Below are positions 45,781 to 54,066 of a stretch of 64,000 nucleotides of DNA, piece by piece. The translations under genes and the position numbers were made by a program. The notes beneath the pieces were generated by a model that saw only the letters and a program-made list of their open reading frames with translations, was not told the DNA's origin and did no database searches. This DNA is from Prochlorococcus sp. MIT 1314 (GTDB lineage Bacteria; Cyanobacteriota; Cyanobacteriia; PCC-6307; Cyanobiaceae): NCBI RefSeq assembly GCF_034093315.1, contig NZ_CP139300.1:1178001-1242000 (forward strand), written 5' to 3'. The first letter of the stretch is position 1, and the number at the start of each line of letters is the position of its first letter.

Positions 45781-47046
45781 TCAAAGTTTTTTTATTGAAT
45801 TAACAATCATAGAAGCAAGTTTTTTTGCAGCACCTTTATCTCCTCTTTCTTGACGTAAATTATCATTTATCAATTTTAATTCATCCCTATTTTGAATTAG
45901 AAACAATGCTTCTCGTGCAATTTCTCTAGGGGAAAGATTTCCTATTCTTTCAGGGACAATCATTTTTTTAGCTTTAATATTTGGCCAAGCAAAAAACTTC
46001 TTTTTTTTAAAATATAAAAATTTAATTATAAAAGTAAGGAATCTATTTATGAATGAAATTTTGCCAATTAAACCAAAAATTCCATCCCAAGCATTCATCA
46101 TATTTAAATGTTGAGTTGGTAGAACAACTAACATTGGAAGAGAAATTGCTGCTAACTCTGCAGTATTTGCTCCTACAGTTGTAATCGCAAGATCACATTC
46201 TTTTAATATTTCATAGCAAGGGTGTTTTTCGATTAGATAAATTCTTGTATTTTTCGATGTTTCAATTACATAATCAAAACAAGAGTCTTTGATTTTTTGA
46301 ATTGTTTTGATTTTTGATGAGTAATATTTTGCAATTGGATTTTTTTTGCTTTGAAAAAATAAATATTCATTTTTATCAGTGGTTGGGGCAATGGGAATTA
46401 TAAGATTTATATTTTGATTTTCTTCAGCTATATGATCTGCAATTTCTAAGAAGAAAGGAATTCCAATAGAGAGCTTTGCTTTTTTAGAACCAGGCAACAA
46501 TGCAATATAGTGTTTTTCTTTATTTTTTAATGATATTTCACTATTAAGTTTGATATCTGCCATCAAATCACCAATGATTTGACATTTATATTTATATCTT
46601 TTAGGAATTAACTCTTTTACTTTTAAATTCATAGCAGCAATTTTGTTTGTCCATTGAGGCCATCGAGAAATCCATTCAGCATAAGTGATATTTAGATAAC
46701 CTAATCTTTTAGATAGTAAAATGCTCCAAAATTGATCCCCACCAAGGAAAATAACTACCCCTTTTTTGGGCCAATTCGCAAAAGAACGTGGCTTTATTAA
46801 TAATTTCCAAAAACTTTTGGACGTTGTAATTAATTCGAATTGATTCCATGAATTTGCAACTAAATATTCTTTACCAGTGGCATTTGGGCAAGGAACAAGG
46901 ACTAACCTAAGAGTAAAATCGAGTTTATCGTCATCACATAAAGATTTATTTATTTTGTTAAGCTCATCCACTACAGGACTTACCCATGTAGCTAATTCAC
47001 CAGGACCATTAGAAACTATAACTACTGCAACTGATTTTTTTTTCAT
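45781..47046 (-). CDS. LpxB-related glycosyltransferase-like protein
   Basis: The 421-residue protein has SNGPGELATWVSPVVDEL at the N terminus and LLPGSKKAKLSIGIPFFLEIA in the middle, resembling a cyanobacterial family related to lipid-A-disaccharide synthase. CDLAITTVGANTAELAAISLPMLVVLPTQ near 330 matches the UDP-sugar binding C-terminal half. The ATG at 47046 is preferred: the longer ORF runs back through the tRNA-Leu gene, which is not coding. Substrate is unknown. Confidence 0.8.
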   Translation of the reverse strand: MKKKSVAVVIVSNGPGELATWVSPVVDELNKINKSLCDDDKLDFTLRLVLVPCPNATGKEYLVANSWNQFELITTSKSFWKLLIKPRSFANWPKKGVVIFLGGDQFWSILLSKRLGYLNITYAEWISRWPQWTNKIAAMNLKVKELIPKRYKYKCQIIGDLMADIKLNSEISLKNKEKHYIALLPGSKKAKLSIGIPFFLEIADHIAEENQNINLIIPIAPTTDKNEYLFFQSKKNPIAKYYSSKIKTIQKIKDSCFDYVIETSKNTRIYLIEKHPCYEILKECDLAITTVGANTAELAAISLPMLVVLPTQHLNMMNAWDGIFGLIGKISFINRFLTFIIKFLYFKKKKFFAWPNIKAKKMIVPERIGNLSPREIAREALFLIQNRDELKLINDNLRQERGDKGAAKKLASMIVNSIKKL

Positions 47047-47071
47047 TGCAGTTGAACCAGAATACATTAAA

Positions 47072-47153
47072 TGCGGACGGCGAGACTTGAACTCGCAAGG
47101 CCTAAGCCACACGCTCCTTAGACGTGCGCGTCTACCAATTCCGCCACGTCCGC
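47072..47153 (-). tRNA. trnL: tRNA-Leu (anticodon AAG)
   Basis: Eighty-two bases fold as a class II leucine tRNA: GCGGACG/CGUCCGC acceptor stem, D loop with GGUAGA, anticodon arm CACGU-CUAAGGA-GCGUG, a short variable arm, and T arm with GTTCAAGTC. Loop positions 34-36 read AAG, decoding CUU and, if A34 becomes inosine, CUC. CCA is not encoded. It lies 25 bases upstream of the LpxB-like ATG on the same strand. Confidence 0.93.
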
Positions 47154-47415
47154 AAAGGGTTTTCAAGCACCGGAGGATACCTAAACCTTAAAGATATAAT
47201 ACATTATTGACTGAAATAAGGATGTAGTTCTAAAAGAGAATTTTTGAATATGGTGAATTATTTTTCTATTGCATAAAACAAATATTTATACATATATAAC
47301 GTTCTAGGTTGTATTGTAAAAAATGTCCTCTGATCACTAAATAATTTTTGTTAAATACTTTGGCAAAGAATTTTTTGTTTTAAGTCATTTTCATTTCTTC
47401 AATTTAATTTTCATA

Positions 47416-48765
47416 ATGGTTGAAAAAGTTTTAATTGCTAATCGTGGAGAAATAGCTTTACGAATTGTCAGAAGTTGTAGAGAACTAGGTATTGCAACAG
47501 TTGCAGTTTTTAGCACCGTAGATAAAAAAGCATTACACGTTCAGCTTGCTGATGAAGCGGTGTGCGTTGGAGACTCGTTAAGTAATAAGAGTTATTTAAA
47601 TATTCCAAATATACTTGCTGCTGCTACATCGAGAGGAGTTGATGCCATTCATCCTGGTTATGGATTTCTGGCTGAAAATGATAAATTTGCTGAGATGTGT
47701 AAGGATCATGGCATAGTTTTTATTGGCCCATCTCCAAAAGCTATTAGATCTATGGGAGATAAATCTACAGCTAAAGAAACTATGGAAGCAGTAGGAGTTC
47801 CAACAGTACCTGGGAGTAAAGGCTTGTTATCAAATGTTGATGAGGCTTATAAGTTGGCAGATAATATTGGCTATCCGGTAATTATTAAAGCGACTGCTGG
47901 AGGAGGTGGAAGAGGCATGAGGTTGGTTGAAAATGCTGATAATCTTGAAAAAATGTTTAAAGCAGCTCAGGGTGAAGCAGAAGCTGCTTTTGGTAATGAT
48001 GGTTTATATATGGAGAAATTCATAAAGAAACCAAGACATGTAGAAATTCAAATTTTGGCGGATAGGTCGGGTCATGTTGTTCATTTAGGAGAGCGAGATT
48101 GTTCTGTACAAAGAAGACATCAGAAATTATTGGAAGAGTCTCCAAGCCCTGCAATTAATACTGAACTAAGAAAAAAAATGGGAAATGCAGCAATTTCTGC
48201 TGCAAAAAGTATCGGTTACGAAGGAGCTGGAACAGTTGAATTTTTAGTTGATGATGATGATAATTTTTATTTCATGGAAATGAATACTAGGATTCAAGTT
48301 GAACATCCTGTAACTGAAATGGTTACAGGAGTTGATTTAATAGCTGAGCAAATTAAAATTGCAAGCGGCGCAAACTTGGAATTTAATCAGGATGATATTC
48401 ATTTAAATGGTCATGCCATTGAATGTAGAATCAACGCTGAAGACCCTTCTCATAATTTCCGACCATCACCTGGAAAAATAACTGGGTGGCTTCCTCCTGG
48501 GGGTCCTGGTGTGAGAGTGGATAGTCATGTTTATACTGGTTATGAAATACCCCCATTTTATGACTCATTAATCGGTAAATTAATAGTCTGGGGAAAGGAT
48601 CGTAATACTGCAATTAAACGTATGAATAGGGCTTTAAATGAATGCGCAGTAACCGGTATTCCTACAACAATTAACTTTCATCTAACCTTACTTAATAAAG
48701 CTAAATTTAAGGAAGGTAAAATACATACAAAATATGTAGAAGAAGAATTATTACCAAATTACTGA
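47416..48765 (+). CDS. accC: Acetyl-CoA carboxylase, biotin carboxylase subunit
   Basis: AccC carboxylates the biotin on AccB using ATP and bicarbonate. The 449 residues show [14 protein letters not shown] at the start, the ATP-grasp glycine loop [21 protein letters not shown], the catalytic [12 protein letters not shown], and [13 protein letters not shown]. The length is standard. It stands alone on the plus strand; accB is at 4051. The 262 bases upstream hold the tRNA-Leu 5' flank and no visible gene. Confidence 0.98.
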   Translation: MVEKVLIANRGEIALRIVRSCRELGIATVAVFSTVDKKALHVQLADEAVCVGDSLSNKSYLNIPNILAAATSRGVDAIHPGYGFLAENDKFAEMCKDHGIVFIGPSPKAIRSMGDKSTAKETMEAVGVPTVPGSKGLLSNVDEAYKLADNIGYPVIIKATAGGGGRGMRLVENADNLEKMFKAAQGEAEAAFGNDGLYMEKFIKKPRHVEIQILADRSGHVVHLGERDCSVQRRHQKLLEESPSPAINTELRKKMGNAAISAAKSIGYEGAGTVEFLVDDDDNFYFMEMNTRIQVEHPVTEMVTGVDLIAEQIKIASGANLEFNQDDIHLNGHAIECRINAEDPSHNFRPSPGKITGWLPPGGPGVRVDSHVYTGYEIPPFYDSLIGKLIVWGKDRNTAIKRMNRALNECAVTGIPTTINFHLTLLNKAKFKEGKIHTKYVEEELLPNY

Positions 48766-48783
48766 GGACTAATGAAATAATCT

Positions 48784-49098
48784 CTATGAAATATGAGTAT
48801 GCAATGCAAGTTTTATAAGTCCTTGTTGACCAACTAAAATTTCTCTTAAAAAGCTTATAACTCCAATCCAAATTACGGGTCCAACATCAACTCCTCCAAT
48901 AGGAGGAATTAATTTTCTTGTTAAATTAAGAATAGAGGTTGATGGTATTGAAATTAATAACCATAAACCTTTACTTAAATCAATTTTTGGATACCAAGTA
49001 AGAATTAATCTTATTAAAAAAACTATAGTTAGATATGATAAAGAAATTCCTAAACTAACATCTAAAATTTGGAGAGAGTTTACAAGCAAGGAAATCAC
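48784..49098 (-). CDS. YggT family (YlmG/Ycf19-like) membrane protein
   Basis: The 104-residue protein has two membrane helices, with LTWYPKIDLSKGLWLLISIPSTSILNLTRKLIPPIGGVDVGPVIWIGVI-type sequence covering the YggT repeat; the motif P..N..R..IPP.GG.D..P is diagnostic. Family members help thylakoid nucleoid placement, cytochrome b6f assembly or osmotic tolerance. It is convergent with accC, separated by 18 bases. Confidence 0.9.
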   Translation of the reverse strand: MISLLVNSLQILDVSLGISLSYLTIVFLIRLILTWYPKIDLSKGLWLLISIPSTSILNLTRKLIPPIGGVDVGPVIWIGVISFLREILVGQQGLIKLALHTHIS

Positions 49099-49179
49099 AA
49101 TTATTTAATTCATCTTAATAAATAACCCATTGAAACGTATTTAATTCGTATTATAAATTGAGAATTTAATATTTAAAAA

Positions 49180-49365
49180 GTGTTTCAAATCTCAAATTTA
49201 TCACTAGTTGCAGATTTTTCTGCTGAAATTGCAAATAATTCCGCGGTTGGAATGTTAGGTAGTTTTGTTGCTGCAGCTCTACTTATCGTTATTCCAGCTT
49301 CTGCTTTTTTGATTTTTGTTAGTCAGAAAGATTCCCTCGATCGTACTTCTACTGGAAGACGCTAG
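49180..49365 (+). CDS. psbX: Photosystem II protein PsbX
   Basis: The 61-residue protein matches marine picocyanobacterial PsbX: a lumenal N terminus with [17 protein letters not shown], one membrane helix ([21 protein letters not shown]) and the stromal [14 protein letters not shown]. It lies at the edge of PSII near cytochrome b559 and affects quinone turnover. The start is GTG 49180. It is followed by ycf66 80 bases later. Confidence 0.94.
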   Translation: MFQISNLSLVADFSAEIANNSAVGMLGSFVAAALLIVIPASAFLIFVSQKDSLDRTSTGRR

Positions 49366-49445
49366 TTTTTGTAGAAGTTTTAAGTACACTATATATATAG
49401 GGTGATTTAAGTATCCCTTTAAAAAATAAATTTTGGAGAAAGAAT

Positions 49446-50369
49446 GTGGTCAATGCTAGTCTCAATTGGGCCAGTATTGTTGGTATAGTTCTCGCAGTAT
49501 GTGGTGGAGGCCTGTATTTCTTAAGGTCTTTTAAACCTGCATTGGCAAGAGATTATGATGTTTTCTTTGCAGCAATAGGGCTTCTCTGCGGAGGAATATT
49601 ATTTTTTCAAGGCTGGAGATTAGATCCTATCCTTCAGTTTGGTCAGTTTTTGTTAGCAGGAACCACAGTTTTTTTTGCATATGAGAGTGTGCGATTAAGG
49701 GGAGTTGCTACTGATCAAGCTAGAAGGTCATCATATTTTGATGATGATCCCATTTCTGATGTGCCCAGAAATTCTAGAGGGCGATTTGATGATGATTACG
49801 ATAGGTTTGAAGAATCTGAACGACCAGCAAGAAGATTTAAACCTCAAGAAGATGAATTTGAAGAAGATTATATGGAGGGGAGAGCTCGTAGAAGGAATAT
49901 TTCAAGAGCTATACCTTCTGCCGCTGCAAGTAGAAGCAGGCCATCTAAAAGAGAACCAAATCAGTTTGAAAATGACGAACCTATAAGAAGAAGGCAGACT
50001 ACTGGAGATAGAAATAGTAATCAATTAGAAAGAAATAACTTTGGTGAGAGACGAAATTTATCTCGCAATGAAGTTAAAACAGGATCAAGACCTAGAATGA
50101 ATCGGCAAGTTTCTAGACAAGATAATATTTCTACTCCTGATAATTCTTCTCCAGTAGGAAAGAAACCTACAAGATCTTCTATTAGGCGCCAAACTTCAAA
50201 AGCTCAAGTAGAAGATGCTTCATTCAAAGATGCCAATCAAGGGAAAAGACCTCGTGAGACTCGTAGAGTAAGCTCTTCAGCTAGATCAAGTTCAAATCAA
50301 AATGGTAGATATACCGTTGGAACAAACAAAAAGAAACCGAGAGATAACAGTTCTAGATTTGATGATTAA
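49446..50369 (+). CDS. ycf66: Ycf66 family membrane protein
   Basis: The 307-residue protein has an N-terminal hydrophobic region of three membrane helices (~8-85; LNWASIVGIVLAVCGGGLYFLRSFKP begins it) typical of Ycf66. The rest, ~95-307, is a low-complexity R/S/N/D-rich tail. Function is unknown; Ycf66 is conserved in cyanobacteria and some plastids. The start is GTG 49446; an ATG overlapping two bases upstream is in another frame. Its stop abuts the convergent hli gene. Confidence 0.88.
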   Translation: MVNASLNWASIVGIVLAVCGGGLYFLRSFKPALARDYDVFFAAIGLLCGGILFFQGWRLDPILQFGQFLLAGTTVFFAYESVRLRGVATDQARRSSYFDDDPISDVPRNSRGRFDDDYDRFEESERPARRFKPQEDEFEEDYMEGRARRRNISRAIPSAAASRSRPSKREPNQFENDEPIRRRQTTGDRNSNQLERNNFGERRNLSRNEVKTGSRPRMNRQVSRQDNISTPDNSSPVGKKPTRSSIRRQTSKAQVEDASFKDANQGKRPRETRRVSSSARSSSNQNGRYTVGTNKKKPRDNSSRFDD

Positions 50370-50645
50370 TTATAAGATTCCTGCCCATTTTAAAAACGAT
50401 TGTTGACTAAATAATTCAATTAGTATTATTGCTAGGAATCCGATCATTGCAAATCTCCCATTAGTTTTTTCAGAATAACCACTCCATCCGAATTTATATT
50501 CATCTTCAATACCTATTGATTTTTCATCTACTTTATTGTCTCCATTTTGTTCATTGATGTAATTTGCATCTTTCTGCTTTTCTATAGAACTCTCATTCTC
50601 TAAATTAGTGACTTCTGAGTTAGTTTGTTCTTCTTTAGAATTCAT
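50370..50645 (-). CDS. High-light-inducible protein (Hli/Scp)
   Basis: The 91-residue protein has an acidic N-terminal extension (~50 residues, E/N/D-rich) and a single chlorophyll-binding helix with the signature EKTNGRFAMIGFLAIILIE, where ExxNGRxAMxGF provides the chlorophyll ligands. Hli proteins shield photosystem assembly intermediates and dissipate excess energy. Extra Hli genes mark high-light Prochlorococcus. It lies downstream of an ABC transporter on the same strand, 8 bases away. Confidence 0.9.
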   Translation of the reverse strand: MNSKEEQTNSEVTNLENESSIEKQKDANYINEQNGDNKVDEKSIGIEDEYKFGWSGYSEKTNGRFAMIGFLAIILIELFSQQSFLKWAGIL

Positions 50646-50653
50646 TTTTTTTG

Positions 50654-52636
50654 TTAATCCTTAAAATTATACTTATCAGAAGTAACTAATTTCCAGCCTC
50701 CTTGTCCATTTAATTCTAAAATATTTTCATGAAAATCTTTTAAGCTAGGCCTATGTCCAACACTAATAAGAGAAAGTTCTCGTTCCTTTAGTAAATTATA
50801 TAGTTTTTTTTCAGTGTCAATATCTAAAGCACTTGTTGCTTCATCAAGTACTGCAAATCTTGGAGAATTTAGTAGTAGTCTAGCAAAAGCTAATCTTTGT
50901 TGCTCGCCTAGAGAAAGAATTCTTGGCCAATCTTGTTTGATATCAAGATTAGGATAACGATCCACTAAGGTTTTTAAATTTACTTCATGAAGTACAGAAG
51001 TAAGATGTTCATCACTAAATTTCTTAACTTCTGTGGGATAACATAATTGTTCCCTTAAAGAACCTAGTAACATATAGGGTTTTTGAGGTATGAATAACAA
51101 TTCCCCAATTTTTGGTTTTTTAATTACTCCATGATCTGGTACCCATAAACCACTAATCATTCTTAGTAAAGATGTTTTTCCACATCCAGAGGGTCCTACA
51201 ACCAAAAGTGATTGATTATTGTCGATGCTCAAATTTAAATTTTTAATTATTGTTTTATTTGATCCTGGTGGGCAAAGGTCAGCATTATTAATTAAAATTG
51301 CGGGATAATCTGAAATAACGTTTTGATTGCTTATAGGGTTAGTTTTACTAATGGATTCTACTTTTGACTGGAATCCTTCTAATCTGCCGATCCCAGCAGT
51401 AAATTTTGCAAGTTCCTCTATTTGATTAACAATGAAAAATAACGAACCTTCTACCATTCCAAATGCAAAACTTGCCTGAATAAAGCGCCCATAATCAATA
51501 TCACCTTTAAAGTAAGGGATTGCCATTATTAAATATGGAAAGAAATTTCCAGCATAATTAATGGATCTTCTCATGACGTCAATTATTACTCTCCATATAA
51601 TCAGTAAATTGAAGTTTCTCACCACTTCTCCCAATCGCCTTTCAGTTTCACTTTGCTCAGGATTCTCCCCAGAGTAAAAGGCTATTGATTCAGCATTATC
51701 TCTGATATGTACTAAGCCATATCGAAAATCTGCTTCGTATCTGAGTTGATCAAAGTCTATCTTTACAAGATTTTTACCGGCAATTAAAAGGATAGAAGTT
51801 GCAAATGCAGCATAACCAAATAAAGAAAAAGTAAGTGTTGTACTAATACTCCATAAAATAAGAATATTGAGTGAAAATGTTAATAGTGCATCAAAAATAC
51901 CTAATGTAAAAGACAGACTTTGTCCTGTAAAAGCTCGGGTATCATCTGTGATCCTTTGATCAGGATTATCAACATCAGTTTGTTCTTCATCATTAGGATT
52001 TAATTGGTAATAAGCTTTATTAGTCATATAATCTTTGACTAAACTTTTTGAAAGCCATTCTCTCCAAATTATTCCTAATTTATATGTAAAAAATATTTGG
52101 GAAACACGTATTGGTAGAGCTACAGCGAAACAGCAAGCGTAAATCCCCAATATCCTATAAAATCCCTCTTCTTGTTTTTCTACTAAAGCATTTGTTAAAT
52201 CTCTTGCTATAAATCCTATTCCTGCGTTTATTCCGTTTACAGCTAAAAGCATTAATACAATTATGGCAAGAAATAACCAGTGTAACCATCTACGGTTTTT
52301 TAATTGACGTCTCAAGCTAAAAAAGCTTCCTGATCCAATTAGAAATAAAGCAGAGAAAAGCAATCCCCATCTGCCAGCCCAAATTGAATTGACAGTATTG
52401 ACTACTCCTCCAAAATACTTTTCAAGAAAAATAGGTTGAAAGCTTTCAAAAAAACTTATTATTCCTGTAAGACCGACAAGCACTACTCCACCAACACAAA
52501 ATAAAAGAGATATTAAAAGCCATATAAATTGAAATCCATTACATTGATCTATTGGGAGAAAAAATGGTTGGGATAACTTCCTTAATTTTTTTAATTGGTA
52601 CAGTATTTTGGATTTATTTTTAACGGTTTTATTCAT
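50654..52636 (-). CDS. SbmA/ABCD-type ABC transporter (fused permease-ATPase)
   Basis: The 660-residue protein has a membrane domain with about six helices (~40-420), typical of the SbmA/BacA and peroxisomal ABCD-like group, followed by an ATPase domain with Walker A GPSGCGKTSLLRMISGLW (~500), signature LSLGEQQRLAFARLLL and Walker B FAVLDEATSALD. The ATG at 52636 gives the likely start; the open frame extends to 52693 but adds non-family sequence. The transported molecule is unknown; cyanobacterial members are implicated in vitamin B12 or peptide uptake. Confidence 0.88.
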   Translation of the reverse strand: MNKTVKNKSKILYQLKKLRKLSQPFFLPIDQCNGFQFIWLLISLLFCVGGVVLVGLTGIISFFESFQPIFLEKYFGGVVNTVNSIWAGRWGLLFSALFLIGSGSFFSLRRQLKNRRWLHWLFLAIIVLMLLAVNGINAGIGFIARDLTNALVEKQEEGFYRILGIYACCFAVALPIRVSQIFFTYKLGIIWREWLSKSLVKDYMTNKAYYQLNPNDEEQTDVDNPDQRITDDTRAFTGQSLSFTLGIFDALLTFSLNILILWSISTTLTFSLFGYAAFATSILLIAGKNLVKIDFDQLRYEADFRYGLVHIRDNAESIAFYSGENPEQSETERRLGEVVRNFNLLIIWRVIIDVMRRSINYAGNFFPYLIMAIPYFKGDIDYGRFIQASFAFGMVEGSLFFIVNQIEELAKFTAGIGRLEGFQSKVESISKTNPISNQNVISDYPAILINNADLCPPGSNKTIIKNLNLSIDNNQSLLVVGPSGCGKTSLLRMISGLWVPDHGVIKKPKIGELLFIPQKPYMLLGSLREQLCYPTEVKKFSDEHLTSVLHEVNLKTLVDRYPNLDIKQDWPRILSLGEQQRLAFARLLLNSPRFAVLDEATSALDIDTEKKLYNLLKERELSLISVGHRPSLKDFHENILELNGQGGWKLVTSDKYNFKD

Positions 52637-52676
52637 TATTAGACAAGTTTTATGGAAAATTATATCTTTTAGAAGT

Positions 52677-52955
52677 CTATTGACCAAAACCAATAAATGA
52701 AAGTGCCCAGTCAGGTAAATTTAAGTAATTCAAAATAGATGCATCAAACTCATGTACCTTTGGAAAAGATTTATCTAATGCCCACCATACTAGAAAAGGT
52801 AAGTTAAATAAAATTTGCAATTGCCATTTATAAGTTAAAATGTTCCAGATTTTTTTTAACTTACTTTTAAGTGATTCATCTAATTCTTCCCAGTTTTTTG
52901 AGATTAAATTCAATAAATTTTTGGGTTCTGTCTTTATGGAATCTGGTGTATTCAT
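52677..52955 (-). CDS. Small membrane protein upstream of the ABC transporter
   Basis: The 92-residue protein has a charged helical N-terminal half (LNLISKNWEELDESLKSKLKKIW) and a membrane segment (WQLQILFNLPFLVWWALD). It ends 40 bases before the transporter ATG on the same strand, so it is probably co-transcribed. I recognise no family; an accessory role to the transporter is possible. Confidence 0.65.
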   Translation of the reverse strand: MNTPDSIKTEPKNLLNLISKNWEELDESLKSKLKKIWNILTYKWQLQILFNLPFLVWWALDKSFPKVHEFDASILNYLNLPDWALSFIGFGQ

Positions 52956-53002
52956 GTTTCTTTTTACTTATTTATAACCCATAAATATTTATTTCGAGAG
53001 TT

Positions 53003-53344
53003 TTAACCTGGGGGCCAATTCATTTTTCTTCCAGATAAAAAATGAATATGTAAATGAAAAACTGTTTGTCCCGATTCTGCTCCAGTATTAATTACTGTTC
53101 TCCAAGTAGTTAAATTTATTTCCTTAGCTATTTTGCTACCTACAAATAGTAAATGACCTAATAAATTTTCATCTTCTTCAATACACTCCAATAAACTTAT
53201 GATTGGCTTTTTAGGAATCACTAAAAAATGTACTGGAGCTTGTGACTGGATATCATTAAATGCAATGCAAAACTCATCTTCATAAAGCTTATCGCAGGGA
53301 ATTTCCTCATTAATTATTTTTTGGAATATTGTAGTTTCAGTCAT
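53003..53344 (-). CDS. HIT (histidine triad) family protein
   Basis: The 113-residue protein shows the N-terminal TIFQKIINEEIPCDKLYEDE and the triad HLHIHFLSGRKMNWPPG near the C terminus, typical of Hint/PKCI-type nucleoside phosphoramidases. It follows def by 4 bases on the same strand. The exact substrate is unknown. Confidence 0.93.
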   Translation of the reverse strand: MTETTIFQKIINEEIPCDKLYEDEFCIAFNDIQSQAPVHFLVIPKKPIISLLECIEEDENLLGHLLFVGSKIAKEINLTTWRTVINTGAESGQTVFHLHIHFLSGRKMNWPPG

Positions 53345-53348
53345 TAAA

Positions 53349-53954
53349 TTAATTAATAGAAATAACGTCTTTTTCGTGGAACCCTTCTTTTAAAAGTTCT
53401 TTTTTTAAATCATCTTTTGATGTAACTCTATCAACAAATAATATTCCATTTAAGTGATCCATTTCGTGTTGAATACACCTAGCGAGAAGTCCATCTGCTT
53501 TCATTTTACGTGGTCTCCCCATTTCATCTCTAAATTTTAATTTTATAGTTGATGGCCTTACAACATTCAGATATATACCGGGAATACTCAAGCAACCTTC
53601 TTCGTATGAATTAAGGGTTGTCCCATAGTCTGTAATTTCTGGATTAATTAATATTAAAGGTTCTGCCGCTGAATCTTCAAAATTTACATCTATGACAAGA
53701 AGCTCTTTGTTAATGCCAATTTGAGGTGCAGCAAGTCCAATTCCTTTGGCTGCATACATGCTTTGAAGCATTTCTCTAGCAAGTTTTCTAATAGATTCAT
53801 CAACCTTAGTTATTCTTTTGGAATTTTGTCTTAAAACATCATCACCAAGTTTATAAATTTCTAGAGATGGCTTACCTGTTTGTTCTTTTGCAATTTTTTC
53901 CGCGTCCTCGTTTCTTCTTGACTTTTTTGCAAGTTGTGAAAAATGGTTTGCCAC
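53349..53954 (-). CDS. def: Peptide deformylase
   Basis: Def removes the formyl group from nascent proteins. The 201-residue protein has all three motifs: GIGLAAPQIG (~76), EGCLSIPG (~122) with the metal-binding Cys, and HEMDHLNG (~166) with the metal-binding His pair. An N-terminal 40-residue polar extension precedes the catalytic domain. It is divergent from the S9 peptidase gene. Confidence 0.95.
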   Translation of the reverse strand: MANHFSQLAKKSRRNEDAEKIAKEQTGKPSLEIYKLGDDVLRQNSKRITKVDESIRKLAREMLQSMYAAKGIGLAAPQIGINKELLVIDVNFEDSAAEPLILINPEITDYGTTLNSYEEGCLSIPGIYLNVVRPSTIKLKFRDEMGRPRKMKADGLLARCIQHEMDHLNGILFVDRVTSKDDLKKELLKEGFHEKDVISIN

Positions 53955-54066
53955 GTTAATAAAAAAGTTCTTAGTAAAGAGTCTAGCTATAAAAATACTA
54001 GCATTTTAATTTCCTTTCTTTATAGTTTTTAAATGAGTAATGATGATAGCCTAAAAGTTAGGCAAA

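Noticed and set aside
47047..47166. N-terminal extension of the LpxB-related ORF
   Set aside because: It translates straight through the tRNA-Leu gene at 47072-47153, so the coding start must be downstream, at 47046 or possibly 47067.
49700..50340. Low-complexity R/S/N-rich region considered as a frameshifted or spurious tail of Ycf66
   Set aside because: The frame is continuous and ends next to the convergent hli stop; disordered tails are common in picocyanobacterial Ycf66.
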